Below are positions 1 through 8,481 of a stretch of DNA of 64,000 bases, in pieces. How positions within the stretch are numbered: the first letter of the stretch is position 1; each line of letters opens with the position of its first letter. The notes beneath the pieces were generated by a model that saw only the letters and a program-made list of their open reading frames with translations, was not told the DNA's origin and did no database searches. The position numbers were made by a program, and so were the translations under genes. Source of the DNA: Arthrobacter sp. YN (lineage in GTDB: Bacteria; Actinomycetota; Actinomycetes; Actinomycetales; Micrococcaceae). The DNA is taken from positions 3,844,001 to 3,908,000 of the forward strand of contig NZ_CP022436.1 of NCBI RefSeq assembly GCF_002224285.1, in the 5' to 3' direction.

Positions 1-154
1 CATCGCGCTTCGCGGTGCGGTGATCGAGGACGCCAACACGGTGCGCCTGTATGCCGGGTGCGGCATCGTCGAGGGCTCCCAGCCGGAAGCCGAACTGGCG
101 GAAACATGGGCGAAATTCCGGCCGATGCTCGAAGCCCTGGGTATCCGCCGCTGA
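1..154 (+). CDS. menF: Isochorismate synthase, C-terminal fragment
   Basis: Only the last 50 residues are inside the window; the frame is read from base 2 to the TGA at 152-154. The segment contains the motif YAGCGIVEGSQPEAELAET, which is the conserved end of the chorismate-binding domain shared by isochorismate synthases (MenF/EntC), where the G-I-V-x-G-S-x-P-E pattern contributes to the active site. The enzyme converts chorismate to isochorismate, the first committed step of menaquinone synthesis. Assignment to MenF rather than a siderophore isochorismate synthase rests on menD and menC lying nearby. The 5' part cannot be checked. Confidence 0.8.
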   Translation, partial: IALRGAVIEDANTVRLYAGCGIVEGSQPEAELAETWAKFRPMLEALGIRR

Positions 155-312
155 ATCTGGGATTCCAGACAGAGGCCCCTCAGATGCGGTTGATAAGTGC
201 GTAAACTTGTTATCCAATAGTGAAACTTCGTTTCCTGTGATGCACATCTCACGTTCGGCGCTACACTAAAACCGACTCAGTTCAGCATCCACCGCAACAA
301 AAGGTAAACAAC

Positions 313-1110
313 ATGCAGATCTCCCGTTCGGTTCTGTCCGGCACCAAGATTGCCGCCGTGCTCGCAGCCGGCGCACTGGCCCTCACCGCCTGCGGTGGCT
401 CGTCCACCCCGGCTGCCACGGACGCCTCCGGCCTCAAGCTCATCAACGCCGGCAAGCTCACGGTGTGCTCGGACGTTCCCTACGAGCCGTTCGAATTCCA
501 GAAGGACGGCAAGATTGTCGGCTTCGACATGGACATCGCCGCCGAGCTCGCCAAGGACGTCAAGGCCGAACTCAACGTGGTGGACAGCTCCTTCGAAGCA
601 ATCGAGACCGGCACTGCACTGACCGGTTGCGACGTCTCCATCTCCTCGATCTCCATCACCGACGTCCGCAAGAGCGTCATGGACTTCTCCACCCCGTACC
701 TGGATGACGACCTGACCCTCGTGGCCACCTCGTCCTCCGGCATCAGCAACATCGACGGCGCCAAGGGCAAGAAGGTGGGCGTCCAGCAGGCCACCACCGG
801 CGCCCAGTACGCCAAGGACAAGGGAATCGACGCACAGCAGTTCGAAGACTCCGGCCTCCTGGTCCAGGCCCTCAAGGCCGGCACCATCGACGCCGCAATC
901 GGCAACCAGTCCGTCCTGGGCTACGCCATCAAGGACGACTCCAACCTCAAGCGCGTTGAAGACTACGCAACGGGCGAGAAGCTGGGCATCTCCATCAAGA
1001 AGGGCAACACCGCCATGACGGACGCCGTGAACGCCACGCTGAAGCGCATCACCGACGACGGCTCCCTCAAGAAGTTCGAGACCACCTGGTTCGGCGAAGC
1101 CACCAAGTAG
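313..1110 (+). CDS. Amino-acid ABC transporter substrate-binding lipoprotein
   Basis: A 265-residue family-3 solute-binding protein. Residues 1-26 form a lipoprotein signal peptide with lipobox L-T-A-C and acylated Cys27, so the protein should be membrane-anchored on the outer face. The body shows the usual features of polar amino-acid binding proteins: GFDMDIAAELAKD near residue 70, the hinge segment ISSISITDVRKSVMDFS, and KKVGVQQATTGAQYA of the second lobe. The ATG follows an AAAGG-type ribosome site. It is the first gene of a three-gene importer with the permease and ATPase just downstream. Substrate (glutamine, glutamate or another polar amino acid) cannot be fixed from sequence alone. 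Confidence 0.9.
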   Translation: MQISRSVLSGTKIAAVLAAGALALTACGGSSTPAATDASGLKLINAGKLTVCSDVPYEPFEFQKDGKIVGFDMDIAAELAKDVKAELNVVDSSFEAIETGTALTGCDVSISSISITDVRKSVMDFSTPYLDDDLTLVATSSSGISNIDGAKGKKVGVQQATTGAQYAKDKGIDAQQFEDSGLLVQALKAGTIDAAIGNQSVLGYAIKDDSNLKRVEDYATGEKLGISIKKGNTAMTDAVNATLKRITDDGSLKKFETTWFGEATK

Positions 1111-1143
1111 TCCGAGCCCCGGCTCCCCCAGATCCACGCAGGC

Positions 1144-1175
1144 GGGCCCCGAAACGACACGTTGTTTCGGGGCCC
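1144..1175 (+). terminator. Hairpin between binding protein and permease
   Basis: A perfect 12-bp inverted repeat (GGGCCCCGAAAC pairing with GTTTCGGGGCCC) with an 8-nt loop lies in the 94-bp gap between the binding-protein and permease genes. No T-run follows. In this position such stems usually act as a partial terminator or mRNA stabiliser, so that more binding protein than permease is made. Confidence 0.6.
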
Positions 1176-1204
1176 CACCTGCGCAACATGAATGTGAGAA
1201 CCCC

Positions 1205-1996
1205 ATGGCAATGACTGCACGTCAACGAGCCAAAGTCAGTTTGTACGTCCAGGCCGGAATCTTCGTGGTGGCCGTGGCCGCAGTGATCCTCGCTGTGGAC
1301 TGGAAGACGATCGGCACCAGCGTCTTCAACTTCTCCAAAATCGGGCCGATGTTCCCGGACATCTTCCTGGTGGGCCTCAAAAACACCCTGATCTACACGT
1401 TCCTCGGCTTCGTGGTGGGCTTGTCCGGAGGCCTTCTGCTGGCCCTGATGAAGCTCTCGTCCTTCCCGCTGTACCGCTGGCTCGCGACGGGATACATCGA
1501 GTTCTTCCGGGGTGTTCCCGCATTGCTGGTCTTCATCGCCTTCGGCTACGGCGTTCCGCTGGCCTTCGGAATCCAGTGGGACGTGAACATCATCGTGATG
1601 GTCTCGCTGGGTATGGTCGCAGCTGCGTACATCGCTGAAACCCTCCGCGCAGGCCTCCAGGCCGTGCCCAAGGGCCAAATGGAAGCAGCCCGTTCGCTGG
1701 GCATGCCGCAGTGGCGGGCCATGGTTTCCATCGTCATCCCGCAGGCTTTCAAGATCGTCCTGCCGCCGCTCACCAACGAGATCATCCTGCTCACCAAGGA
1801 CTCCTCGCTGATTTACGTCCTGGGTCTCACTGCGTCCCAGTACGAGCTCACCAAGTTCGGGCGCGACGGCATTTCCAGCCTCGGAGCCGGCCTGACGCCG
1901 CTGCTCGTGGCCGGCGCCTTCTACCTGGTCATCACCATCCCCTTGAGCCTCCTGGCACGGAAGTTCGAAAGCCGCTCCGCGCGGACGAAGCGATAG
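1205..1996 (+). CDS. Amino-acid ABC transporter permease
   Basis: A 263-residue integral membrane protein of the His/Glu/Gln/Arg permease family. Several hydrophobic helices are evident (for example residues 15-32 and 55-80). The cytoplasmic EAA loop reads [22 protein letters not shown] at about residues 160-180 and docks onto the ATPase. The sequence [15 protein letters not shown] is also typical of this family. It sits between the binding-protein gene and the ATPase gene, with only 11 bp before the ATPase start. A homodimer of this permease would form the transmembrane channel. Confidence 0.92.
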   Translation: MAMTARQRAKVSLYVQAGIFVVAVAAVILAVDWKTIGTSVFNFSKIGPMFPDIFLVGLKNTLIYTFLGFVVGLSGGLLLALMKLSSFPLYRWLATGYIEFFRGVPALLVFIAFGYGVPLAFGIQWDVNIIVMVSLGMVAAAYIAETLRAGLQAVPKGQMEAARSLGMPQWRAMVSIVIPQAFKIVLPPLTNEIILLTKDSSLIYVLGLTASQYELTKFGRDGISSLGAGLTPLLVAGAFYLVITIPLSLLARKFESRSARTKR

Positions 1997-2007
1997 GCAG
2001 GACAGTC

Positions 2008-2802
2008 ATGAATAACTCCACTGGGAGCACGTCCAGCGTTCGCGCTGCGGGCGTCGACATCAAGGACCTCCGCAAGTCCTACGGCAGCAACGAGGTCCTC
2101 AAAGGTATCTCCCTGACCGTTGAACCTGGTCAGGTAGTTTGCCTGATCGGGCCCTCGGGTTCCGGCAAGTCCACCCTCCTTCGCTGCGTCAACCTGCTCG
2201 AGCAGCCCAACGCCGGCACCATCAACGTGGGCAAGTTCGAGGCCACCGACCCCGACGTAGACCTCAACAAAATGCGCCAAAGCGTTGGAATGGTGTTCCA
2301 GCACTTCAACCTGTTCCCGCACCTCAGCGTCCTGGACAACTGCACCATCTCGCAGACCAAGGTCCTCAAGCGTTCCAAGTCCGAAGCTTCTGACGTTGCG
2401 CGCCACAACCTGGAGCGCGTTGGCTTGGGACACCTCGCCGACCGCTTCCCGGACCAGCTCTCCGGTGGCCAGCAGCAGCGCGTGGCTATTGCCCGCGCCT
2501 TGTCCATGGACCCGCAGCTCATGCTTTTCGATGAGCCCACCTCTGCCCTCGACCCCGAAACCGTGGGCGATGTCCTGGCCGTCATGCGCAAGCTGGCACA
2601 GGAAGGCATGACCATGCTGGTGGTTACCCACGAGATGGGCTTCGCCCGGGAAGTGGCCGACCGCGTGGTCTTCATGGACGCCGGTGTAGTGGTGGAAGAA
2701 GGGCCGGCGGAAAACGTCATCAGCGCCCCCACCCAGCCTCGCACCAAGGAATTCCTGCGCCGCGTCCTGGACCCCACGCACATTGGTGTGGAGGAAGCCT
2801 AA
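2008..2802 (+). CDS. Amino-acid ABC transporter ATP-binding protein
   Basis: A 264-residue ATPase of the GlnQ/HisP type. Walker A is GPSGSGKST at about residues 48-56, the signature LSGGQQQR at about 151-158, Walker B LMLFDEP at about 171-177, and the H-loop VVTHE lies near 206. An upstream in-frame extension exists, but the ATG at 2008 follows directly on the permease gene, has an AGG-type ribosome site and gives the family length. It powers import by the transporter encoded by the two preceding genes. Confidence 0.95.
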   Translation: MNNSTGSTSSVRAAGVDIKDLRKSYGSNEVLKGISLTVEPGQVVCLIGPSGSGKSTLLRCVNLLEQPNAGTINVGKFEATDPDVDLNKMRQSVGMVFQHFNLFPHLSVLDNCTISQTKVLKRSKSEASDVARHNLERVGLGHLADRFPDQLSGGQQQRVAIARALSMDPQLMLFDEPTSALDPETVGDVLAVMRKLAQEGMTMLVVTHEMGFAREVADRVVFMDAGVVVEEGPAENVISAPTQPRTKEFLRRVLDPTHIGVEEA

Positions 2803-2850
2803 ACGCTCTCCGGCACCTAGGCCGCGCATATCCGTGAGCGCCACAGGAAC

Positions 2851-2890
2851 GGGAGGTCGACACCCGCATTTGCGTGTCGACCTCCCTTTT
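2851..2890 (+). terminator. Rho-independent terminator of the amino-acid ABC operon
   Basis: A perfect 13-bp stem (GGGAGGTCGACAC with GTGTCGACCTCCC), a 10-nt loop and a TTTT tail start about 50 bp after the ATPase stop codon. This is the clearest intrinsic terminator in the window. Confidence 0.9.
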
Positions 2891-2899
2891 CTGTGTCAT

Positions 2900-3877
2900 C
2901 TATGAAGGTGGCTGGCCTGCAGAAGCACGACGACGGCGGGGAACCCCTGCTGCTACGAGCGCACGTTCCAACTTGCCCACCGTCAGGTCGCTCCAGACCA
3001 GCCGGAACACTCCTCGGCCTGTGGCACGTATGGCGTCTTCACGGTTCTTCTCCTCGATCACAACCTGAGAGGGCGTCCGGCCCTTGAGAAACTCGGGTTT
3101 CAAGTACTTCTCCCTGCCGTCGAACTCTCCCACCAGTCGGACGTCTTTCCAGTAGAAATCCGTGTAGACAGTCCCTCGCCTCGTTCGAAGTTCGTACTGT
3201 AGTTCTGGAGCAGCGAAACCGGCCACGTGCATGAGTCCCCTGCAGTAGGACTCCCCGGGCGATCCCGAATTGATGACAGCGAACTGGACAGCCGCAGCGA
3301 TGCGTTTGCCGGCGGCCTTCGAATACCGGGCATCAATGGCGTCCAGCAACTCATCCCTCAGTACAGGTTTCCGGTGACGTTCAGGGCATAAGAGGAAATC
3401 CAGGGGAACAACAGCCTCGGCAAATGGCACTAAGGCTGCGATGTCCAGTACTGTCCTGACCCGGCCTGTCACCAGAAAGCCGTTCATTTCCTCTGCTTCT
3501 TGAAGTTCACTAGCGATGAAGTGCCGTCGAACGCCTGCCCTGGACCTTCCTCCGCCGGCGTAAGAGCTGAGCGCGTGAATGGGTTGTCGCCCGAGGATGG
3601 TTGGAATGCCGTGAATACTCGCCGCGGAGTGATGAGAAAAAGTGGTGGGCGACGTGAATGTCTCCGACGCTGCTTCGACCCTCAAGGCATAACGTTCCCA
3701 GCTATCCAGTACCGTCCACTTTTGTGCATCGACGTACACCCCGTGCCGAATTCTCATGAGCTTCCCGGCCTTGGCCGCCTCAGACAATTTCCGGGAATCC
3801 GCGCCGATGAGTGACAAGTCCCTGGCCAGAATCAGTTTGGGTAGCGTTCGCATAGCACCAGCATTCGGCCTGGCCAC
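2900..3877 (-). CDS. AbiEi-type N-terminal domain protein with nuclease-like C-terminus
   Basis: A 325-residue protein. The N-terminal part (about residues 10-70, including LSEAAKAGKLMRIRHGVYV) resembles the winged-helix antitoxin domain of type IV AbiEi proteins. The C-terminal part (about 240-310) has the pattern VYTDFYWKDVRLVGEFDGREKY followed by a conserved Lys/Arg-Glu segment and a hydrophobic strand. That resembles the PD-(D/E)XK/DUF559 (Vsr-like) fold seen in many actinobacterial orphan AbiEi proteins. No AbiEii-type nucleotidyltransferase toxin lies next to it, so a functioning toxin-antitoxin pair is not supported. Its role is unknown; DNA binding or nuclease activity is inference. 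Confidence 0.65.
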   Translation of the reverse strand: MARPNAGAMRTLPKLILARDLSLIGADSRKLSEAAKAGKLMRIRHGVYVDAQKWTVLDSWERYALRVEAASETFTSPTTFSHHSAASIHGIPTILGRQPIHALSSYAGGGRSRAGVRRHFIASELQEAEEMNGFLVTGRVRTVLDIAALVPFAEAVVPLDFLLCPERHRKPVLRDELLDAIDARYSKAAGKRIAAAVQFAVINSGSPGESYCRGLMHVAGFAAPELQYELRTRRGTVYTDFYWKDVRLVGEFDGREKYLKPEFLKGRTPSQVVIEEKNREDAIRATGRGVFRLVWSDLTVGKLERALVAAGVPRRRRASAGQPPS

Positions 3878-4171
3878 CGCCTTCAGTAGGCGCTCTTCAC
3901 TCTATGTGGAAACTCCCGATCCACCGCCGCCGCACAGGTGGACCACCGACACTCGAATTCGGACGCCGCGCGGTCCGGTTCACGACAAACTCTTCGTCGG
4001 ACGACATGCATATGCGCTGACGACACTTGGATCCGGGCGGCGCCAGCCCGTTTGCGTGGCCCGAGCTCGGCAGGGTAGCGTGCACGAATTTAGGTGGCAC
4101 AGGCTGGATGACAGGCGCAAGGTAGAACGGCGGTAACGGTAGCGGACGGGTTTAGCCATCCCTGGCCGGGC

Positions 4172-5881
4172 CTAGCCTGCGGTCAGGACCTGGCCCACGG
4201 CGGCGGAGATGGCTTCCTTAATTCGACCATGGAGCGCCCGCAGGCCTGTCCGGTCCACGCGCACCTCCACAATGCTGCGCCCCTTGAGCGGCGCCTTGAG
4301 CGCCGAGGCAAGTTCCGCCGTCGTACTTACCGCTTGGTGTCCGACGCCGTACGCCGCCGCGAGTGCCGCGATGTCCACTGAGTGCGGGGTGCCGAAGAGA
4401 CGTTCGACGGCGGTGCCGTAGGCGCCTGAGTCCTCGACGGCGCCGTGCTCGAGGAGGCTGAAGATGGCACCGCCGGCGTCGTTGAGCACCACGATGCGCA
4501 GGTCCGGCACAGGTTCACGGTGGCCGAGGAGCAACCCCCCGGCGTCGTGGAGGAAGGTGACATCGCCCAGGAGGACCGTGGTTTCGCGTCCGCTGCCCAG
4601 GGCAATACCTGTGGCTGTGGCGATGGTGCCGTCGATGCCGGCGAGGCCGCGGTTGGCGTAAACACTGGCTATCGGATCGGTGTGGGGTTGTCCGGCGAGG
4701 TCGACGTCGCGGATGCCGTTGGAGGACCCGAGCACCAGCTGTCCGCGGGAATGTTCCCACACGGTGGCGCCGACGGATGGGCCGCTGGCAAGGGTCTCCC
4801 CCGCTAGCACTCCATCCAAGCCGTGCTGGGCGGCAGCGCCGGCGAGGAGCCAGGAGTCCAACCATTCGGCGGACCCGCGGCCGGCGAATTCTGCGAGCCC
4901 AGGAAGGGTTTCGATCGGCGTTTCACGGCGTCGGCCAGCCTCGTACCAAGCCACAGGAACGGGTTGGTAGATGGCTGTCTCTACTGATTCGCGTGCCAGT
5001 AGGGACGCCACGGGACGGGACAGAGTGGCGCGGCCAAACAAGACCACGCGTTCGATCGGAGACGGTGATTGGGGCCCGAAGTGCTCCAGCAACACCCGGT
5101 ACGGTCCCACTGCATTCGGGCCGAAGCGTGCATTGGACGACGGCTCGGCGAGCAATGGCAGGCCATGGGCACGGGCGAAGGCCTCGGCCACAGGGCCAGC
5201 ATCGTGGCCTGCGAGGACCACGGTGCGTCGCTCTGGGAGTGCTGTGGATGCTTCCGGGAGAACCAGTGCCTGAGGTCCGGCGTCGTAATGAAAAACGCCG
5301 TGTCCTGCGGCGACCGGAAGCGCGTCGCCGGGCGCGGGAACCAGTGGGTCACGGAAGGCAAGATTCACTTGGACAGGGCCGGGCGGCGTGTCCTCGAGGG
5401 CACCGGTTGCTGCGTACAGAGCCGTGGCAACGGCTTTTTGGGGATGGTCGCCGGCGGGAACGTCGACGGCGAATCTCACGTGATCGCCGAAGAGGTCCAG
5501 TTGGGTGGTGGTCTGGTTCGCCCCGGTTCCGTGGAGTTCTTCCGGGCGGTCCGCGGAAATAACCACCACGGGAACCGCGGAATGATTGGCTTCCATGACA
5601 GCCGGCAGGAGGTTGCCCACAGCCGTGCCGGATGTGGTTACCACGGCAACAGGGGCCTCGGTGGAAAGTGCCAGGCCGAGCGCGGTGAATCCGGCGTCGC
5701 GTTCGTCGATGCGCACGTGCAGCCGGACGCGGCCCGAAGCTTCTGCTTCAGCCAGGGCGTAGGCCATGGGTGCAGAGCGCGAACCCGGTGCCACCACCAC
5801 GTGTCGCACACCGCCGTCGAGCAGTGCCGTAACGGCGATCCGGGCGGCACCAATGGATGTCAGAGAGTCCTGGGAAGTCAC
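4172..5881 (-). CDS. menD: SEPHCHC synthase MenD
   Basis: 2-Succinyl-5-enolpyruvyl-6-hydroxy-3-cyclohexene-1-carboxylate synthase, 569 residues, the full family length. It is a thiamine-diphosphate enzyme joining isochorismate and 2-oxoglutarate in menaquinone synthesis. Visible features are VVAPGSRSAPMAYAL near the N-terminus, the activating glutamate in RIDERDAGF, TSGTAVGNLLPAVMEA, and the cofactor/Mg motif from GDVTFLHD to LNDAGGAIF near residues 440-475. It is transcribed leftward and lies near menC and the isochorismate synthase gene, but is not contiguous with them. Confidence 0.95.
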   Translation of the reverse strand: MTSQDSLTSIGAARIAVTALLDGGVRHVVVAPGSRSAPMAYALAEAEASGRVRLHVRIDERDAGFTALGLALSTEAPVAVVTTSGTAVGNLLPAVMEANHSAVPVVVISADRPEELHGTGANQTTTQLDLFGDHVRFAVDVPAGDHPQKAVATALYAATGALEDTPPGPVQVNLAFRDPLVPAPGDALPVAAGHGVFHYDAGPQALVLPEASTALPERRTVVLAGHDAGPVAEAFARAHGLPLLAEPSSNARFGPNAVGPYRVLLEHFGPQSPSPIERVVLFGRATLSRPVASLLARESVETAIYQPVPVAWYEAGRRRETPIETLPGLAEFAGRGSAEWLDSWLLAGAAAQHGLDGVLAGETLASGPSVGATVWEHSRGQLVLGSSNGIRDVDLAGQPHTDPIASVYANRGLAGIDGTIATATGIALGSGRETTVLLGDVTFLHDAGGLLLGHREPVPDLRIVVLNDAGGAIFSLLEHGAVEDSGAYGTAVERLFGTPHSVDIAALAAAYGVGHQAVSTTAELASALKAPLKGRSIVEVRVDRTGLRALHGRIKEAISAAVGQVLTAG

Positions 5882-5918
5882 CGTTCCAGTCTATTGGCGC
5901 AGGCGAGCCCTCAATGTT

Positions 5919-6014
5919 CTCTCACATCCCGGCCCACATCGGACATCCCTCTCTCACATCCCGGCCCACATCGGACATCCCTCTCTCACATCCCGGCCCA
6001 CATCGGACATCCCT
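5919..6014 (-). repeat. Array of three perfect 32-bp direct repeats
   Basis: Three identical, gapless 32-bp units occupy 5919-5950, 5951-5982 and 5983-6014, followed by a partial unit. Read on the minus strand each unit contains the core CGGGATGTGAGAGAG, which is shared with the arrays at 6081 and 33575. The array lies just upstream of menD. There are no spacers, so this is not CRISPR. Function unknown. Confidence 0.9.
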
Positions 6015-6080
6015 CTCACACTAGGGTGTCGCCGTTGTTCCGCACCTCGGGCGCTACCAGTTGTGGCGCAAGCCGCAAGA

Positions 6081-6236
6081 ACGCGGGAGGTGACAGAGCG
6101 TCCGGCTCAAACACGCGGGAGGTGATAGAGCGTCGGGCCCAAGCACGCGGGAGGTGATAGAGCGTCGGGCCCAAACACGCGGGAGGTGATAGAGCGTCGG
6201 GCCCAAACACGCGGGAGGTGATAGAGCGTCGGGGAA
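6081..6236 (+). repeat. Array of about five 32-bp direct repeats downstream of phoX
   Basis: Units begin at 6081, 6113, 6145, 6177 and 6209 with an exact 32-bp period; the last is incomplete. The core CGGGAGGTGATAGAG matches 13 of 15 positions of the core in the inverted array at 5919. The first unit is the most diverged. The array begins about 65 bp beyond the phoX stop codon, and with the facing array it fills most of the 420-bp gap between menD and phoX. As RNA the facing cores could pair. Confidence 0.9.
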
Positions 6237-6301
6237 GAGGAAGTGCTCCCCCACCCGGCAACCCGGGCGGGAGAGCACTCGTCATGCGCAAGGCACCAAG
6301 C

Positions 6302-8389
6302 CTACTTACGGAAGACCTGCACCACCGAGGGGCGGGGGGCCCGCGCCGCGCCCGCCGCCGGGGTAGCTCCGGCCGGGACGTAGTCCGGGAAGAAGGAGTT
6401 CTGCGCCGCGAACGAGCCATCCTCACCGGGGTGCTGGACGGCGACGAACACTGTGCGCTCTTCGTCGTGGATGATCGGACCACAGGTTTCAGCGTCGCGG
6501 GGAACAGCAAGGAACTGCTCAACCTTGCCGCGTTCCGGTCCCTCGAGGGTGACCTTGAACAGGCCATCGGCGTAGCCAATGGTGCCGGGGGCGCCGTCGG
6601 TGGAGATCCAGAGGTTGCCCACGGAGTCGAAGGCTACGTTGTCCGGGCAGGAGATCGGCGAGACCTTGTCCGCCGGGAAGCCGGAGAAGTACGTGGAGGT
6701 GTTCTTGGCGGGGTCACCGGCCACCAGCAGGAGGTTCCAATTGAACTTGGTGCCTGTCTGCTCGCGGCCCTCGGTGATTTCCACGACGTGGCCGTCACGG
6801 TTGAGGGTGCGCGGGTTGACCTCCGTAGCGCCTTCCTTGCCCGGCTTGCCGCGGTCCGTGTTGTTGGTGCAGGCCACGTAGACCTTGCCGGTACGCGGGT
6901 TGGGCTCAACATCTTCGCAACGGTCCATCTTGGTAGGCCCAACCTTGTCGGCGGCCAGGCGGGTGTAGACCAGGACCTCCGGGACGGTCATGCCGGGAAC
7001 TGCGGAGGTGCCGTTGACTACCAGGGGCAGCCATTCGCCGGTGCCGTCGAAGGCGCCATCGGCAGGAAGCTTGCCGGTGCCGTCGATGTCGGCAGGCGAA
7101 TCGCCCGTGAACTTGGCAACGAAGAGGTCACCTTCGGAGAGCAGGTTCATATTGTTCTTGCGGGCCTCGCGGGAGTCCCCGGCCTGGTACTTGCCCTTGG
7201 AGACGAACTTGTAGAGGTAGTCGAAGCGCTCGTCGTCGCCCATGTAGGCCACTACCTTGCCGGACGGGGCAACAATGACGTTGGCGCCTTCGTGCTTGAA
7301 CCGGCCCATCGCGGAGTGCTTCTTGGGAGTGGAGGTGGGGTCGAACGGGTCAACTTCAACAATCCAGCCGAAGCGGTTGGTCTCATTGGCGTAGCCCGGG
7401 TTGCGGGTGTCGAAGCGCGGCTCGTCGAGTTCCCACTGGCGGGTGGTCGGCTTCGCCGAAATTCCATAGCGCTTGTCGCCATCGCTGGTCCCCGGGGCAG
7501 CGAAGTAACCGTTGAAGTTTTCTTCGCCGGAGAGGATGGTTCCCCAGGGGGTGGTTCCACCGGCGCAGTTGCCCAGCGTGCCCTTGATCCAGCGGCCTGC
7601 CGGGTCATCGATCGTCTTGACCAGGTTGGTACCGGCCGCGGCGCCCGTCAGTTCGTAGACAGTGTCCGTGAGGAAGCGACGGTTCAGGGGTGCTCCCTGA
7701 ACGTAGTTCCACGGCTTGTTCTTGTTCTTGCGTTCGAGCTCCACCACGGCAAGGCCATGCCCGGCGCGTCCGATGGCACGTGCCTCTTTGGGGTCGAAGC
7801 CCTCGGGCAGCATGATGTTCTCGTTGGTGTACTCGTGGTTGCTGAAGAGCACGGCACGGCGATCCTTGGAACCCGGGATAGGCAGGATGTCCGTGTAGTC
7901 GTTGTTGTACCCGAACTGGCGGGCCTGGGCTGCGGCAGTCTGCGCGTTGAGGTCGAAGGCAGGCGAGTCGGCAAAGAGGGGGTCGCCCCAGCGGATGACC
8001 GGCTTCCAGTCAAAGCCCTCAGGCACGGTGAAGGCATCCACCGCTGCGTCTACCGGCTTGATGGCGGTGAACTTGAGCTTGGACTTGTCGAAGCCCTTCT
8101 TGGCAGCATCGGAGAGTCCGTTTCCAGGGTCGGCCACGGCGGTGTCGACACCGGTCACGGCACCACCGAGCACGATGGCGAGCGCCCCTGCGGCACCGAG
8201 GCCCAGGGCGGCACGGCGGGACATGGCTGTTGATGCGATGTCGCGGAAGTAGCCGTTGGCGCTCGTGTTGCAGACATCGCCAGAGCAGGCGTTGTCGCAC
8301 TTCAAAGCACAGGTAACCGCACTGCGCTTGCCCTTGGTGTGGCCGAGCATGGGGAGCAGCGGAAACGTGCGTCCGGTGGTTTCAGACAT
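6302..8389 (-). CDS. phoX: PhoX-family alkaline phosphatase (DUF839), Tat-exported
   Basis: A 695-residue secreted phosphatase. The N-terminus carries a Cys-rich stretch (about residues 27-40) and then a twin-arginine signal, SRRAALG at about 57-63, followed by a hydrophobic Ala/Gly-rich segment, so the folded protein should leave by the Tat pathway. The remainder matches the PhoX/DUF839 family, which binds Ca and Fe and releases phosphate from organic esters. Examples are GGTTPWGTILSGEENFNGYF, GWIVEVDPFDP, KHEGANVIVAPSGKVVAYMGDD and CPDNVAFDSVGNLWISTDG. The chosen ATG has a GGAAGG ribosome site; a longer frame running into menC is not credible. A PHO box lies upstream, predicting induction by phosphate starvation. 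Confidence 0.92.
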   Translation of the reverse strand: MSETTGRTFPLLPMLGHTKGKRSAVTCALKCDNACSGDVCNTSANGYFRDIASTAMSRRAALGLGAAGALAIVLGGAVTGVDTAVADPGNGLSDAAKKGFDKSKLKFTAIKPVDAAVDAFTVPEGFDWKPVIRWGDPLFADSPAFDLNAQTAAAQARQFGYNNDYTDILPIPGSKDRRAVLFSNHEYTNENIMLPEGFDPKEARAIGRAGHGLAVVELERKNKNKPWNYVQGAPLNRRFLTDTVYELTGAAAGTNLVKTIDDPAGRWIKGTLGNCAGGTTPWGTILSGEENFNGYFAAPGTSDGDKRYGISAKPTTRQWELDEPRFDTRNPGYANETNRFGWIVEVDPFDPTSTPKKHSAMGRFKHEGANVIVAPSGKVVAYMGDDERFDYLYKFVSKGKYQAGDSREARKNNMNLLSEGDLFVAKFTGDSPADIDGTGKLPADGAFDGTGEWLPLVVNGTSAVPGMTVPEVLVYTRLAADKVGPTKMDRCEDVEPNPRTGKVYVACTNNTDRGKPGKEGATEVNPRTLNRDGHVVEITEGREQTGTKFNWNLLLVAGDPAKNTSTYFSGFPADKVSPISCPDNVAFDSVGNLWISTDGAPGTIGYADGLFKVTLEGPERGKVEQFLAVPRDAETCGPIIHDEERTVFVAVQHPGEDGSFAAQNSFFPDYVPAGATPAAGAARAPRPSVVQVFRK

Positions 8390-8463
8390 GGGGAAGACCT
8401 TCCAGAGATGTACGAGGTTCCCGCTGAGCCTTTCAGCGGAAACCGAATCTGAGAGGTCTCTCC

Positions 8464-8481
8464 GGTTAAGAAACGGTGAAC
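8464..8481 (-). promoter_or_regulatory. PHO box upstream of phoX
   Basis: On the minus strand GTTCACC (8475-8481) and CTTAACC (8464-8470) lie exactly 11 bp apart. This matches the actinobacterial PhoP direct-repeat unit GTTCACC at 7/7 and 5/7 positions. The element is about 75-90 bp upstream of the phoX start and overlaps the stop codon of menC. Confidence 0.65.

Noticed and set aside
3756..4136. 126-codon rightward open frame upstream of the AbiEi-like gene
   Set aside because: Arg/Pro-rich composition, antisense to the gene start in part, and no ribosome site.
5069..6157. 362-codon rightward open frame across menD and the repeats
   Set aside because: The first part is antisense to menD and the rest is a translation of the tandem repeats; no ribosome site.
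5919..6236. CRISPR-like repeat array
   Set aside because: Units are contiguous with a 32-bp period and there are no unique spacers or cas genes, so these are plain tandem repeats.
6218..8233. Long 671-codon rightward open frame antisense to phoX
   Set aside because: It is the antisense shadow of a high-GC gene: no family resemblance, and phoX on the other strand has clear motifs throughout.
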